Assembly: GCA_964544475.1 (NCBI GenBank)
Contig: CAZJBS010000002.1
Coordinates: 186,001-250,000, forward strand
DNA: 64,000 bases
Direction: 5' to 3'
From: CAZJBS01 sp964544475
GTDB taxonomy: Bacteria; CLD3; SB21
Shown in pieces: positions 9,801 through 18,069 of this stretch. The translations under genes were made by a program, and so were the position numbers. Numbering within the stretch: position 1 is the stretch's first letter; every line of letters begins with the position of its first letter. Below the pieces are notes generated by a model that saw only the letters and a list, made by a program, of their open reading frames with translations, was not told where the DNA came from and did no database searches.

Positions 9801-10148
9801 AAGGACGCATCCCTTGGCATTCTCATGGAGGGCGGTGAATGGTATTATGCACGCCGGGGAAGTAATGAAGGATATGTTCACGCTTCGGATGTGCGTATTT
9901 CAACCAAAGAAACAGCCACGGTGACCGTCCGGGCGGGTAGAGACTGCGAATGGATCAGGTCGCAGATTGTCTTTTACGTTGACGGAACGGCGCGCGGCCG
10001 ATTTCGGGCGGGAGAAGGCGAACGACGGGTCGAAGTCCCCGTGGGTGATCACGTCCTTCAGGCGGCCTGTGATGAAATGAACTGGGGACCGCAAACGCTC
10101 TACATCGACATCGAAGGAACAGACTGGAACATGAGATGCAGGCGATAG
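6885..10148 (+). CDS. Membrane Ser/Thr protein kinase with C-terminal SH3-like region
   Basis: Start ATG 6885 follows AAGAGGA at 6874-6880; a GTG directly before it (6882) is less likely. The N-terminal Hanks-type kinase domain has the glycine loop KGGMGVTY, a lysine in LILKEL (~residue 49), HRDISPKN (catalytic Asp ~147) and DFG (~164), so it should be active. A long middle section (~270-700) is mostly helical and not recognised, with a basic low-complexity stretch (EPKNKRSRKTQPVTKK) inside it. Four or so membrane helices lie at ~715-865. The C-terminal part, presumably outside the cytoplasm, has two consecutive SH3b-like segments (VTLHREPNPTAPRVGEVERG and GVLYAEPSRDSEVVQELF), which in other proteins bind cell wall or peptides. 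It looks like a kinase that couples an envelope signal to phosphorylation. Neighbours are a membrane TPR protein upstream and an exported protein downstream. Confidence 0.9.
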   Translation: MAHSGGVGMPSSFTSDRDVYEVLTEYAKGGMGVTYLVRSQKTGQKLILKELRMDKARDWKAIELFDREVQVLRNLNHPNIPQYLDSIASEDKVTFAMVQTFIDGKTLQQLLAEKALFSHEQFSDYLCQCLDVLAYLHGMVPPVIHRDISPKNIIISGEKAYIVDFGAVKSALTPTSSFSTVVGTFGYMAQEQVMGKAAPGSDMYSLGMSFVAFATRHEPEQLPLDEETGQVNVRELLELPDKLEAVLEGMTRLNLTERLCDASQAIKILRAMPTAVATRQSLTSPYVEVGYKSTREITPIKIGKVSIKNELNLVNFIQQDEGWHRSLIEDSAGYEMLLMWMAQIQSLEAKSVFDGMIQAYRPLGPAFVKEAILRYFVPERPVTVGDRTFDFFNAPDPEDECAGFFEAVDAVWKTSSFKEIQRWLLQFEFSLRWLADVSPADRKAPKRGLLERVATLLGAGLRDTFSDYRAEFHAKLTYDHLVGLLHAFNPSRPFRDMDDKAYDSVEDMALFFASQPQWLDADPEARQDETPEREPKNKRSRKTQPVTKKRPPRSEPPVDERLVAEKDQFLRKSGLSHLCNVSYRDLLFGVFKDHVKSDVQVRSIAYDEPEKGRCTIAFDIVGKSLTDYFHGHGLKTNLTEAGKKERMVLFQKSYCRGASLYRSFIAALEKEHGLKESMVGESSKAEFRRITGERFRRRFSADTVSFLRVLGLLFPLLGSGLFYVAYYEVNTEALALLNSISPFETKYLAPGQNPYGFRSGILLLTLIFLIPAFVAFVGPLLKFLRNNWSDVVPFLVGPIAFLIAGVVGALAKPSLFAISVPIIISILGFTVLLLNRLVRLVPFLCAVGLFFVIASAVMVQSLSFTAEVMIPENTPALYPATVIHLLGQDDRVTLHREPNPTAPRVGEVERGNKVEVVLDSLNWVLIRSEKAAGFAPKSQFRRLAVKVASVVAEQGVLYAEPSRDSEVVQELFKDASLGILMEGGEWYYARRGSNEGYVHASDVRISTKETATVTVRAGRDCEWIRSQIVFYVDGTARGRFRAGEGERRVEVPVGDHVLQAACDEMNWGPQTLYIDIEGTDWNMRCRR

Positions 10149-10200
10149 CCATTCGTTGGCGTCCGCATCTCGATGATCGAAACCATAGGAGGAGATCCCC

Positions 10201-11252
10201 ATGAATTCACGATGGACAAACCTGGTTCTCGCCGGATCGCTGGCACTCTTCACCTGCGGGCAATTGGCTTCACAGGAGAAGATTCTGATCGAAGGGCAAC
10301 TCGATGGCAAGTACCCGATCAAGATGCTGATCTACCGGGACGGAAATACGGTTCGCGGAAACTACTTCTACCGCAAGGTCGGAACGCTGATCAGACTGGG
10401 CGGGACGATCACGGCATCCGGCGTCACGGACCTGCAGGAGTGGGACGGCAACGGGAATCAAACGGGCTCGTTCAGCGGCCGACTCGCTAAAGATCATTCG
10501 TTCACCGGGCAGTGGATCAGTCCGAAGGGCAAGGCGCTGTCCGCGGTTCTTGTGCCATCGAAGGAAAGCGACGATGAATTTTTTCCATCCAGCGTTGAAT
10601 ATTCACTGACCGCGTTCAGCGGAATCCAGCAAATACAGACCCTGCGGATCACCGGCGGCAATGCCCAGGTGGAACAGGATTTGAACGACCTCCTGTCGGT
10701 CTCCCGCCAGAGCGGCGCGAATCGGAGGAAGAAATAAGGAACAAGTTTATCACGCATGAGTATCCCCAGGGCCTGGTTTCGATGAGCGGAGAAACCACGT
10801 GCAATAAACGCCACGTATTCAGTGCGATCATCAGGAAGGAATGGCTTGGCGCGTATTTGTCCTCGGGCCACTCGCTCATCAATTATGACCTGCGGCGTGG
10901 AACAAAACTGACCATCGGGGACCTACTGGATATGGAGAAAGTCGGTCCGCTCGTCGAACGGCTTCGGGATGAATTTCGGAGACGGACTCTCGAAAAAATC
11001 GAAGAGGCATCGAAGGACGGCAATGACATTTCCTACCTCGAGGACCGGGTGTTTAAGGAAAGCGATTTCGATCTCGAAAACGTTGCTGTGAAGGAATGGG
11101 GTTTGCAGTTCTACTTCGACCTCGATCTGCCGACTGCCCTTAGGATGTACAGCCCCGACAACAGCTACGGAATCGATTTCGAAGGACTGGGAAGGTACAT
11201 CCGACGCGACGGACCGCTGTGGCCGTTGGCCGGCGATTACATGGGTTTTTAA
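10201..11252 (+). pseudogene. Exported DUF3298/RsiV-like protein, split by a frameshift
   Basis: Two adjacent frames make up one recognisable protein. The first (10201-10737) has AGGAGG before its ATG, a signal peptide (ending near GQLAS) and a beta domain (EGQLDGKYPIKMLIYRDGN). It ends at TAA 10735-10737. The second frame continues without a stop through the junction and ends at 11252. It carries features of DUF3298 / RsiV-like domains: a GH motif followed by a beta strand and LTIGDLL, then GLQFYFDLDL and a final strand. Adding one base near 10731-10736 (an A-rich GAAGAAATAAGG stretch) joins the two into ~350 residues. It is either a real inactivating mutation or an assembly error. DUF3298 proteins are often anti-sigma or envelope proteins; no function is claimed here. 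Confidence 0.7.
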
Positions 11253-11262
11253 GGAAGGATCG

Positions 11263-11367
11263 ATGCGCGGTAAACTGGATCCGGATTACCAGACGATGAT
11301 CGGCTAGTGCGAAAAAACCGTCAAACAGGGTTTCACGGAATCCGCATACAGCGAAGCCTGGAAATGA
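11263..11367 (+). other. Possible short gene remnant with internal amber codon
   Basis: AAGGAAGG followed by ATG 11263 opens a frame for MRGKLDPDYQTMIG, which stops at TAG 11305-11307. Reading past the TAG gives 19 more sensible codons (CEKTVKQGFTESAYSEAWK) ending at TGA 11365-11367, which overlaps the ATG of the next gene. The good ribosome site and protein-like composition suggest a small gene or gene end interrupted by a stop, but it is too short to identify. Confidence 0.25.
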
Positions 11368-11849
11368 ATCGATTCATACATCATCCGATTAAGCACTTTT
11401 TGATGTTACTTCCGCTGATATTTTCGTCGCGTCTGCAGAGCCAGGCGTTGTCCGATTCATCCGATTGTGCTGAGGATTCAAGATGGATCCGACTCACGGA
11501 AGTCAAAGGCGAGTGGGTGATCTACCACTATTGTTATGCAGGAATCGGTACGCTGGAAATAACCAGGCAGGATGACGGAACCATAAACCTGATTATTTTT
11601 CACGGGCAGGATTCTGATATTTATGAGGTGCTGGAAAAAAGCCACGACAACGAACGGTGCTGTCTCCGGGTAAGAAACTCCCAATCGGGAGAATCAAGAG
11701 ATGTATCGTTCCGTTATCTGGACGATTTCAACCGCATCGCCGAGTGGGATCTCGGCGGATCAGCAGGAAAAGTTCGCTATGTATTGAGCGGTTTTGAACG
11801 TGATATTCCGGCGCTCTATGAAAACAACGGTGATTGCGGAGAACCATGA
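11364..11849 (+). CDS. Small exported protein, unrecognised
   Basis: ATG 11364 is preferred over an upstream GTG at 11307 because it starts a clear signal peptide (basic N-terminus, then FLMLLPLIFSS, ending near LQSQ). The 161-residue product is then a predicted beta-rich domain with four cysteines (SSDCAED, YHYCYAG, NERCCLRV) and another near the end (GDCGEP), consistent with disulphides outside the cytoplasm. No family was recognised. It lies directly after the frameshifted DUF3298-like gene and is convergent with the next gene at 11964. Confidence 0.6.
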   Translation: MNRFIHHPIKHFLMLLPLIFSSRLQSQALSDSSDCAEDSRWIRLTEVKGEWVIYHYCYAGIGTLEITRQDDGTINLIIFHGQDSDIYEVLEKSHDNERCCLRVRNSQSGESRDVSFRYLDDFNRIAEWDLGGSAGKVRYVLSGFERDIPALYENNGDCGEP

Positions 11850-11963
11850 TGGTGGATATCTGAATAATCCGATTCTCCGAATACTTGTTTTGATCAACGT
11901 GATGGATAATCACAAAGCCCGCCGTGACCCATCGAACATCCGGCGTGTCCCGATGCCGTCCCT

Positions 11964-12437
11964 TCACTTCCTGAAAAAATCAACCCACGAACAACTGATC
12001 GCGTCCGGATTATCTTTCGTCATGGGAATAGGCACCAGGATTTCGACCGCATCCTCCGTCTTCGTCACCGTCACTTCAATAGTGCCATCCGGATGTTCCG
12101 ATGGACGTCCGTCTTTGGCGATATTCCAATAATGTACTTTCTTGGGACTCATCAGCGATGTGCCGAAACGGATGAGCCCATTGTCCATCCGAAAAGATTC
12201 CAGTCCGGCAAGTTTCAGACGGATCGTGAGTTGGGAAGGCCATTCGTCCGAGCCTCGCACCAGTCTGACTCCACCGATTCCGCTCTTGCTGGCGATGATC
12301 ACGACAGCGGCGCGTCCGGTCCACACGACCTCGCCGGAATCCTCCGCCTTTCTCAGTTCGACGCTCAACAGCGGCTCCTGCACGACCGCGTGTGTCGCCG
12401 GAACGATAAGCGTCAGAAAAAAAACAAGAATGCTCAT
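11964..12437 (-). CDS. Small exported protein, unrecognised
   Basis: 157 residues with an N-terminal signal peptide (MSILVFFLTLIVPATHAV) and a beta-rich remainder (VVWTGRAAVVIIAS, RLKLAGLESFRMDNGLIRFG, GTIEVTVTKTEDAVEILVPIP). It lies 48 bp downstream of the methyltransferase gene on the same strand, so the two may share a transcript. The pattern of alternating strands suggests a lipocalin- or immunoglobulin-like fold, but no family is recognised. Confidence 0.6.
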   Translation of the reverse strand: MSILVFFLTLIVPATHAVVQEPLLSVELRKAEDSGEVVWTGRAAVVIIASKSGIGGVRLVRGSDEWPSQLTIRLKLAGLESFRMDNGLIRFGTSLMSPKKVHYWNIAKDGRPSEHPDGTIEVTVTKTEDAVEILVPIPMTKDNPDAISCSWVDFFRK

Positions 12438-12485
12438 ACGGGTATCTCCACGGGTTGAGCCGTAAATCTACAGCCTATCCTCCCC

Positions 12486-13571
12486 CTAATACAACGGCGT
12501 CGGTATGTCACCCCACAGCACGTGCGGCGGAGGGTACGACAGCCCGGTCACCGAACCCTTCTTCACGTGAACGACGATCAACGGCTCCCTCCGGTACGTT
12601 TTCGTGAGGAGATCGAGCGGATCGGACATCGTGCCATGCAGATGTGCACGCGTGAAAAGGATTTTGAATTCAGACGGATCTTCACGGTGAGGCTGATGAT
12701 GACCTTCGATGCCCGGAGTCCGTGGTTCGAGCGGCAGGTCGGCCAGGAACCAATTCTCAGGCACGACATAGGCTAACACTGGCCCTTCGTTTGCCGATAG
12801 AATCGAGCGAAGCGTGTCCGATTGATGGGCGGAATGGATCACATCACGAATCTGGCTGGGTTCCTGACGTACGACAGAAACCGCCAGCATCGGCGTCTCC
12901 GCATATACACTTACCGAATAGATGGAGATGAGATGCAATCCGCGCGCCACCAGCACCGCCACGACCAACGAAAGAGAAAAGATCAGGACGCGTTTCCAGA
13001 GACCGCGGGCGTGGCGTTCGGCGCCACGGCGGGGAAACGGCAGGAATCGGCCCGTGATTTTTCGGTACGCCTCATAGTCTGCGCCGAAAGCGGCCACGCA
13101 CTGCGCCTCTTCATGTTCCGCCAGCCAATCGTACACCGCCAGCATGGCCACATAAAACATCAGCACAAGAAAACGGGGCCACACCAGGAGAGCGCCGAAG
13201 CCCATGATCGCAAAGGCGACATATTGAGGATGCCGTATACGGGCGTACAAACCCGATCGAACCATCCCCTTTCTGCGAAAATGCGCCGCATACAACGGAA
13301 CGGCCGCCATGACAAAAAGTACAAGCCCCAAGGTGATCACGGCAAATCCAATGCCCGACGCCCGGTTGAATAGCGCCACGGAGGATTCTGTGTAATGCGG
13401 CATAAAGAAACCGTTGAGCCAGGCCGTGAAGGGCCAGGCGGCCAGTGCATTCAGCCCAAATCCATACACGGAGTAATAATACAGGGCGAGCGGGCTGATC
13501 ATGAAAAGAATCTCGAACACGGTGAACGCATACACAAGCCAAACGGCACTGCGAAGACGGTTGTTTTTCAT
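12486..13571 (-). CDS. Isoprenylcysteine carboxyl methyltransferase (ICMT)-family membrane protein with extra C-terminal domain
   Basis: 361 residues. Hydrophobic helices lie near residues 10-35, 70-95 and 125-150. The family signature is YARIRHPQYVAF followed by E-H-E-E at ~152 and F-G-x-x-Y-x-x-Y near 165, ending GRFLPFP; in ICMT/PEMT-type enzymes these form the S-adenosylmethionine site at the membrane face. A further helix at ~195-215 is followed by ~145 residues of unrecognised, probably soluble sequence (SIYSVSVYAETPMLAV to the end), which is unusual for the family, where proteins are commonly near 200 residues. The methyl acceptor cannot be told from sequence. Divergent from the DUF1579 gene, with 206 bp of shared promoter space. 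Confidence 0.78.
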   Translation of the reverse strand: MKNNRLRSAVWLVYAFTVFEILFMISPLALYYYSVYGFGLNALAAWPFTAWLNGFFMPHYTESSVALFNRASGIGFAVITLGLVLFVMAAVPLYAAHFRRKGMVRSGLYARIRHPQYVAFAIMGFGALLVWPRFLVLMFYVAMLAVYDWLAEHEEAQCVAAFGADYEAYRKITGRFLPFPRRGAERHARGLWKRVLIFSLSLVVAVLVARGLHLISIYSVSVYAETPMLAVSVVRQEPSQIRDVIHSAHQSDTLRSILSANEGPVLAYVVPENWFLADLPLEPRTPGIEGHHQPHREDPSEFKILFTRAHLHGTMSDPLDLLTKTYRREPLIVVHVKKGSVTGLSYPPPHVLWGDIPTPLY

Positions 13572-13777
13572 GCGGCGGTCCTCCGGTGTGTGGCACCCAA
13601 GTAAATCAAAAGGGCGACCAAATGCAATTTCGGTATGCCCCGTCGTCGTCGTGAGGTGTGTTTTCCGATTGAGAGGCGCGAACTGAAAAGATAATTTGCA
13701 TTTTCACTTGGGAAAAAGTACATACCGACGTCAATCGATTTCAACATACATTTGTAACCAATACCAGGGAGGCTTCC

Positions 13778-14416
13778 ATGAAGATTCTCGGCAAGTCATT
13801 CATGCTTGTCGTGCTGGCGGCGTTCACGCTGTCGGCCCAGCAAAAAGAGACCAAAACGGTCGACGCGCCCATGGACGGAATGATGAAGAAATGGCTTGAA
13901 GTATCGTCACCCAATGAAGCGCACAAAGTGCTCGGCGACCTTGTGGGATCGTGGGAATCCACCAACACGTGGTGGATGGAAGGCCCCGACAAAGCGCCGG
14001 TCGTGAACAAGGGTACGTCGGAGATGAAATGGATTCTCGGAGGGCGGTTCATCCAGCAGGAGATCAAAGGCGAAATGATGGGGATGCCATTCGAAGGCAT
14101 CGGCATGACCGGATACGATAATGTGCGAAAGATGTACGTTTCGCTCTGGATGGACAATACCTCCACGGGCCTCTGGACCAGCGAGGGTTCGTATGATGCG
14201 GCCTCCAAAACATTGACGCTCTTTGGAAAGAGCGACGACTTCATGACCGGCCAGTACGGCAAGACCGTTCGATACGTCACAAAAATCGAGAGCAAGGACA
14301 AACACGTGTTCGAGTTTCATGACGAGACCAATCCGGCAGGCAAAACCAAGATGGGAGAAATGGTCTTCACACGCAAAGCCGCGATGAAGAAGGATGAAGC
14401 GGCCAGGAAGCAGTAA
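13778..14416 (+). CDS. DUF1579 family exported protein
   Basis: 212 residues: signal peptide ending in LSAQ, then a domain typical of DUF1579, a lipocalin-like beta barrel of unknown function. The family pattern is visible as LGDLVGSWESTNTWW, a GG-R-F-x-Q strand, the GIGMTGYDNVRKMY motif, and a final MVFTRK strand. GGAGG lies before the ATG. A strong terminator at 14477-14502 suggests it is transcribed alone. Confidence 0.85.
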   Translation: MKILGKSFMLVVLAAFTLSAQQKETKTVDAPMDGMMKKWLEVSSPNEAHKVLGDLVGSWESTNTWWMEGPDKAPVVNKGTSEMKWILGGRFIQQEIKGEMMGMPFEGIGMTGYDNVRKMYVSLWMDNTSTGLWTSEGSYDAASKTLTLFGKSDDFMTGQYGKTVRYVTKIESKDKHVFEFHDETNPAGKTKMGEMVFTRKAAMKKDEAARKQ

Positions 14417-14761
14417 CCGTACATCCGACAGGACCAGCCCACAGATTCTGATCCATGACATACCAGAGTGTTGTGTACCCGCCGTGTTGGCGGGTTTTTT
14501 TTGTACTCGTTGAGTGACGACCATTTGGTGACCCGTGAGGCTCCCCCAACTCGATTCATACCCGCATTATGCATTTTGTTCATCAAGTTCTGAGTACCCT
14601 TTGCGCTTGGCATGTGCCAAAAGGACTCTCCACTGTGGCCGTTATTCACGATGAGTCGTAAATTCGTCGTGAAACTGATTGATTTGCAGGCTTCCCTTTT
14701 TGGCCCATGGATTGCATACAAGTGGGTTGTTGTCAAATACTACAAACCACGGAGGTGTCTT
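14417..14761. other. 345-bp intergenic stretch
   Basis: Holds the terminator at 14477-14502 and then about 250 bp leading to the next gene. An open frame runs through 14612-14761 into that gene, but it lacks a ribosome site and a protein-like start, so it is taken as leader. Nothing else is recognised here. Confidence 0.5.
14477..14502 (+). terminator. Rho-independent terminator after the DUF1579 gene
   Basis: Stem ACCCGCC (14477-14483), loop GTGTT, GGCGGGT (14489-14495), followed directly by seven T (14496-14502). Perfect 7-bp G+C-rich stem with a U tract in the direction of the preceding gene. Confidence 0.92.
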
Positions 14762-15307
14762 ATGATACGCGCCATCGCCATCGTTGTGCTCATGCAAAGG
14801 ACCCTGGTCTCCCTGGCTGCCCAGAATTCATCGAATGCGACGCCCTTCAGGAATCATGTCGGCTTCTCGGCCGGCAACGTTTCGGGCATTGGTCTGTCCT
14901 ACCAGCGGGATCTCTTCAGAAATCTGTCCACCATGGTCGTCGTGGGAGGTGTCGCCCAAAAAAGCCACGGAGATTTCAATACCGGTGTGATGCTCAAATA
15001 CACATTCAGCCGCATCAATCCCATCATCCGAATCTATGCGGCGACCGGGGGAAGCTACTTCTACGACAAGGACGTGAACGGCGTCTACGACCATGAAACA
15101 GGTCTGTCCTCCGATCGAAAACGCCAGTATGCAAAAGTGGGACTCGGTTTGGGATTCGAAGTGCTCTTCATTGGCGGCAAGGTCGGCTTGGACGTCAACT
15201 TCATCGGTGCAGGCGCAAGTTTCCAGAAAAAGCAGGACGCCGTGAAGTACACGCTTGGCGACAAGCCCATCATCGGGCCCCAGGTGACCTTGAGCTACAA
15301 CTTCTGA
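14762..15307 (+). CDS. Putative outer-membrane beta-barrel protein
   Basis: ATG 14762 has GGAGGT at 14751-14756 and begins a signal peptide ending near LVSLAAQ; longer upstream starts lack both. The 181-residue product has alternating strands with glycine and aromatic residues (GLSYQRDLFRNLSTMVVVGG, TGVMLKYTFSRINPIIRIYAA, VGLGLGFEVLF) and ends in the strand VTLSYNF. A terminal phenylalanine in an amphipathic strand is the signal recognised by the Bam assembly machinery. A small 8-strand barrel is likely; the role is unknown. A GGCGGG/CCCGCC hairpin follows the stop at about 15328-15350. Confidence 0.72.
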   Translation: MIRAIAIVVLMQRTLVSLAAQNSSNATPFRNHVGFSAGNVSGIGLSYQRDLFRNLSTMVVVGGVAQKSHGDFNTGVMLKYTFSRINPIIRIYAATGGSYFYDKDVNGVYDHETGLSSDRKRQYAKVGLGLGFEVLFIGGKVGLDVNFIGAGASFQKKQDAVKYTLGDKPIIGPQVTLSYNF

Positions 15308-15425
15308 AATCTCCTGAAAGCCAAGCGGCGGGGGTGCAGGCTCCCGCCGGCTGTTGGCGAGAGTGCTGGATTACTTCACATTGAAGACGGCATGGGTTCT
15401 AGACTGAGCTTCAGAATGCCATGTT

Positions 15426-15446
15426 CCGCGAAGCGCCGCTTCGCGG
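15426..15446. repeat. Strong palindromic hairpin in intergenic DNA
   Basis: CCGCGAAGC (15426-15434), loop GCC, GCTTCGCGG (15438-15446): a perfect 9-bp stem lying 144 bp before the desaturase gene. No U tract follows, so it is not a standard terminator. It resembles a REP-type intergenic palindrome or could fold in the desaturase leader. Confidence 0.55.
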
Positions 15447-15569
15447 CGAGCCCCTGCGGGACTTTTCTTCTTGCAAACCCCACCCCTACGGGTTACCTTA
15501 TCGCCGCTACCCGCCTGATAACGTCCGAATCGAAACCACAACTGAACTACTTCCAAACGCGAGCAAAGC

Positions 15570-16679
15570 ATGGACCCCATCACATTTCCCAGTCGCACTT
15601 CCACCCAGTTTTTTGAGGACGTCAAACGCGGAGTCGCCGACTATTGCGCCGCCCGCGGCATCAGCGAAAAGGCCGATGGACGAATGGTATGCAAGACCCT
15701 GGTCATGCTGGCGATCACGTTTGTGCCGTATGGCCTGATCATGACCAATCGTTTCGATCCATGGGAAATGCTCGCGCTGGTCGTCGTCATGGGCGTCGGC
15801 ATCGCCGGCATTGGCTTCTCCATCGCCCACGACGCGTTGCACGGCGCGTATTCCTCCAGGCCATGGGTCAACCGCCTGCTCGGCCTGATGTTTGACGTGA
15901 TGGGCGCCAACGGTTACATGTGGAAGCTTACCCACAACGTCATTCATCACACGTACACCAACATCCACGGCGTGGATGAAGACCTTGAAGTGTCCCCGCT
16001 CCTCCGTCTGTCCCCACACGCCAGGCACCAGGGTTTCCAGAGATTTCAGCACCTGTATGCGTTTGCCGCGTACGCCTTCTCGACCTTGTTCTGGGTTTTT
16101 GTGAAGGACTATAAGTATTTCCTGCAGAAGGACCTCGGTCCGTACAAGAACATCAAGCACCCGGCCGGCGAGGTGGTTCTGCTGGTCGTGATGAAAGCCG
16201 TCTACTACACATACACCATTGTTCTTCCATGGATTTTTCTGGATGTGACGTGGTGGCAGTTCCTCATCGGGCAATTGACATTGCATTTCACCGCGGGCTT
16301 TATTCTCGGCATTGTCTTCCAGCTGGCGCACGTGGTCGAAGACACGGTCCAGCCGCTGCCGGACACCGCAGGCCACATGGAACACGCGTGGGCGATTCAC
16401 GAAATGGAAACGACCTCAGACTTCGGACGGAACAACAGACTGCTCAATTGGTATGTCGGCGGTCTGAACTTCCAGATCGAACACCACCTTTTCCCGAAAG
16501 TCTGCAGCATTCATTATCCGGCGCTGAGCCGCATGGTTGAAGAAGTCGCCAGGAAACATGGCGTCCGCTACAACCACCATGAGACCATGTGGGAAGCCGT
16601 CAGATCTCACTACCGCATGTTGAAGCGGCTTGGGAACCCGGCGAAAGCGGCGGCCGTCCATCCCCCTCTGGCCGCGTAG
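15570..16679 (+). CDS. Membrane fatty acid desaturase (acyl-lipid front-end type)
   Basis: 369 residues with the three histidine boxes of membrane di-iron desaturases: HDALH at 87-91, HNVIHH at 122-127, and the third box with glutamine first, QIEHH, near 308-312. Hydrophobic pairs lie at about 42-60, 66-85, 200-220 and 225-250. The Q-x-x-HH third box is typical of delta-5/delta-6 and related acyl-lipid desaturases, although this protein has no fused cytochrome b5 domain; electrons must come from a separate donor. It would introduce a double bond into membrane lipid acyl chains. Monocistronic by spacing and convergent with the metallo-beta-lactamase gene. Regiospecificity cannot be read from sequence. 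Confidence 0.92.
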   Translation: MDPITFPSRTSTQFFEDVKRGVADYCAARGISEKADGRMVCKTLVMLAITFVPYGLIMTNRFDPWEMLALVVVMGVGIAGIGFSIAHDALHGAYSSRPWVNRLLGLMFDVMGANGYMWKLTHNVIHHTYTNIHGVDEDLEVSPLLRLSPHARHQGFQRFQHLYAFAAYAFSTLFWVFVKDYKYFLQKDLGPYKNIKHPAGEVVLLVVMKAVYYTYTIVLPWIFLDVTWWQFLIGQLTLHFTAGFILGIVFQLAHVVEDTVQPLPDTAGHMEHAWAIHEMETTSDFGRNNRLLNWYVGGLNFQIEHHLFPKVCSIHYPALSRMVEEVARKHGVRYNHHETMWEAVRSHYRMLKRLGNPAKAAAVHPPLAA

Positions 16680-16701
16680 ATGTGAGATCTGCTGGGTTCT
16701 C

Positions 16702-18069
16702 TCAGAGGTGATATTCGGTACCCACCTCCGGCAGGATCACTTCCACCGTCGGATTCCATTCCTGAATGGCCGTCCGCATCCAGGTCAGCGCCTCGTCGCT
16801 TCCGCTGTGCACCATCACGATCTTCTTCGGATGCAGATCCCTGACCATTCGCAGTAAATCCTGCCGGTCCGAATGGCCGCTGAATTGCAGACGCTCGATA
16901 CGGCAGGCGCGCCGGATGGGTTCCGGGTAGCACGTCAGTTCCTCGCCGGGTTTCGAGTCGTAAATCCGCCGGGCGGGCGCGTCCGGGCTGGTGTATCCCA
17001 CAAAACAAATCGTATGGCGTTCGTCGCCAAGCATACGACGCGCCAGGCGGTAGCTGGGCGTGTTCTCCATCATCATGCCGCTGCTGGCGATGATCACCGA
17101 CGGCCGTTTGAACCACCAGCCGGCGCGGTCGGCTTCGCGTGACTCAATCACATCGAATTCCATATCGTCAAAAAAAACGGCGTCGTCCACACGGTGGCTG
17201 TATTCCGCCGAGAGATCGTAGATCCGCGAAACCGCGCGTCCAAGCCCGGAGACGTACAGATCGACGTTTGGAATCTGTTTCTTTTGCTTCATCTGATGCA
17301 CGAGCCACAACATCTCCTGCGTTTTGCCCAGCGCAAAGGCCGGGATCAGGACACAACCGCGACGGTCGGCGGTTTCCTCAATAATGCGGGCCAGTTTCCT
17401 GACTTCATTCTTTCGCCGCACATGTTCCGCCGCCGCATTGCCGGCCATGGTGCATTCCATGATCAGGATGTCTACCGGTTCCCTGGGGTACTCGGCGCCG
17501 CGGATGAGGAACTGGTCCGTCGCCGACGTGTCGCCGGTGTAGAAAAGCCGCCCTTCGCGAGAAGCGATGTACAATCCCCCGGCTCCCAGTGTGTGCCCCG
17601 CCGGCAACCACCGGCAGCGCAAACCTTCCTGGCTATTGTCATGCCCGAATACGCGGAAGTCTTTATGAAATTTCATGCCCTGAATGATGTATGAAATCAT
17701 GTCCACGTCTTCGTGCGTGTACAACGGGTATTCCGGAATGTTCTTTTCCAATCGCAACGCGGTCATCACCGTGACCGTGTTGTGCAGCATCGTGGTGTAG
17801 AGATAACTGGAGGGATAGGTCAGAAAAACGCGTGCATGCGGAAATCGTTTCAGGACGACCGGCAGGGCGCCGAGATGGTCGTGATGGCCGTGCGACACAA
17901 ACAGCGCGTCCACCAATCGGTCCCTGATCAGGTCGAGCGAGGGGAGGCTTTGTTGACCTTCATGGTGCGGGTCAATGCCGGCATCAAGGATGATCCCCGT
18001 GCGGTCGATTTCCAAAAAATGACAGTTGGCGCCGATGGCTTTGCCGCCGCCGATCGAGAGGAATTTCAT
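16702..18069 (-). CDS. Beta-CASP metallo-beta-lactamase nuclease family protein
   Basis: 455 residues. The metallo-beta-lactamase core has the zinc motif SHGHHDHLGALP at 59-70, a distal histidine in AGHTLGAGG, and the Asp ligand in YTGDTS. The inserted beta-CASP domain has the acidic strand LIMECTMAG, PAFALGKTQEML, SSGMMMENTPS and FSGHSDRQDLL, and the final motif MVHSGSDEAL. This is the CPSF-73/RNase-J-like layout, so an RNA endonuclease or exonuclease in the cytoplasm is expected; no KH domain is visible. The ATG overlaps the glutaminase stop by 4 bp, so the two are translated together. The link between an RNA nuclease and glutaminase is unexplained. Confidence 0.88.
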   Translation of the reverse strand: MKFLSIGGGKAIGANCHFLEIDRTGIILDAGIDPHHEGQQSLPSLDLIRDRLVDALFVSHGHHDHLGALPVVLKRFPHARVFLTYPSSYLYTTMLHNTVTVMTALRLEKNIPEYPLYTHEDVDMISYIIQGMKFHKDFRVFGHDNSQEGLRCRWLPAGHTLGAGGLYIASREGRLFYTGDTSATDQFLIRGAEYPREPVDILIMECTMAGNAAAEHVRRKNEVRKLARIIEETADRRGCVLIPAFALGKTQEMLWLVHQMKQKKQIPNVDLYVSGLGRAVSRIYDLSAEYSHRVDDAVFFDDMEFDVIESREADRAGWWFKRPSVIIASSGMMMENTPSYRLARRMLGDERHTICFVGYTSPDAPARRIYDSKPGEELTCYPEPIRRACRIERLQFSGHSDRQDLLRMVRDLHPKKIVMVHSGSDEALTWMRTAIQEWNPTVEVILPEVGTEYHL

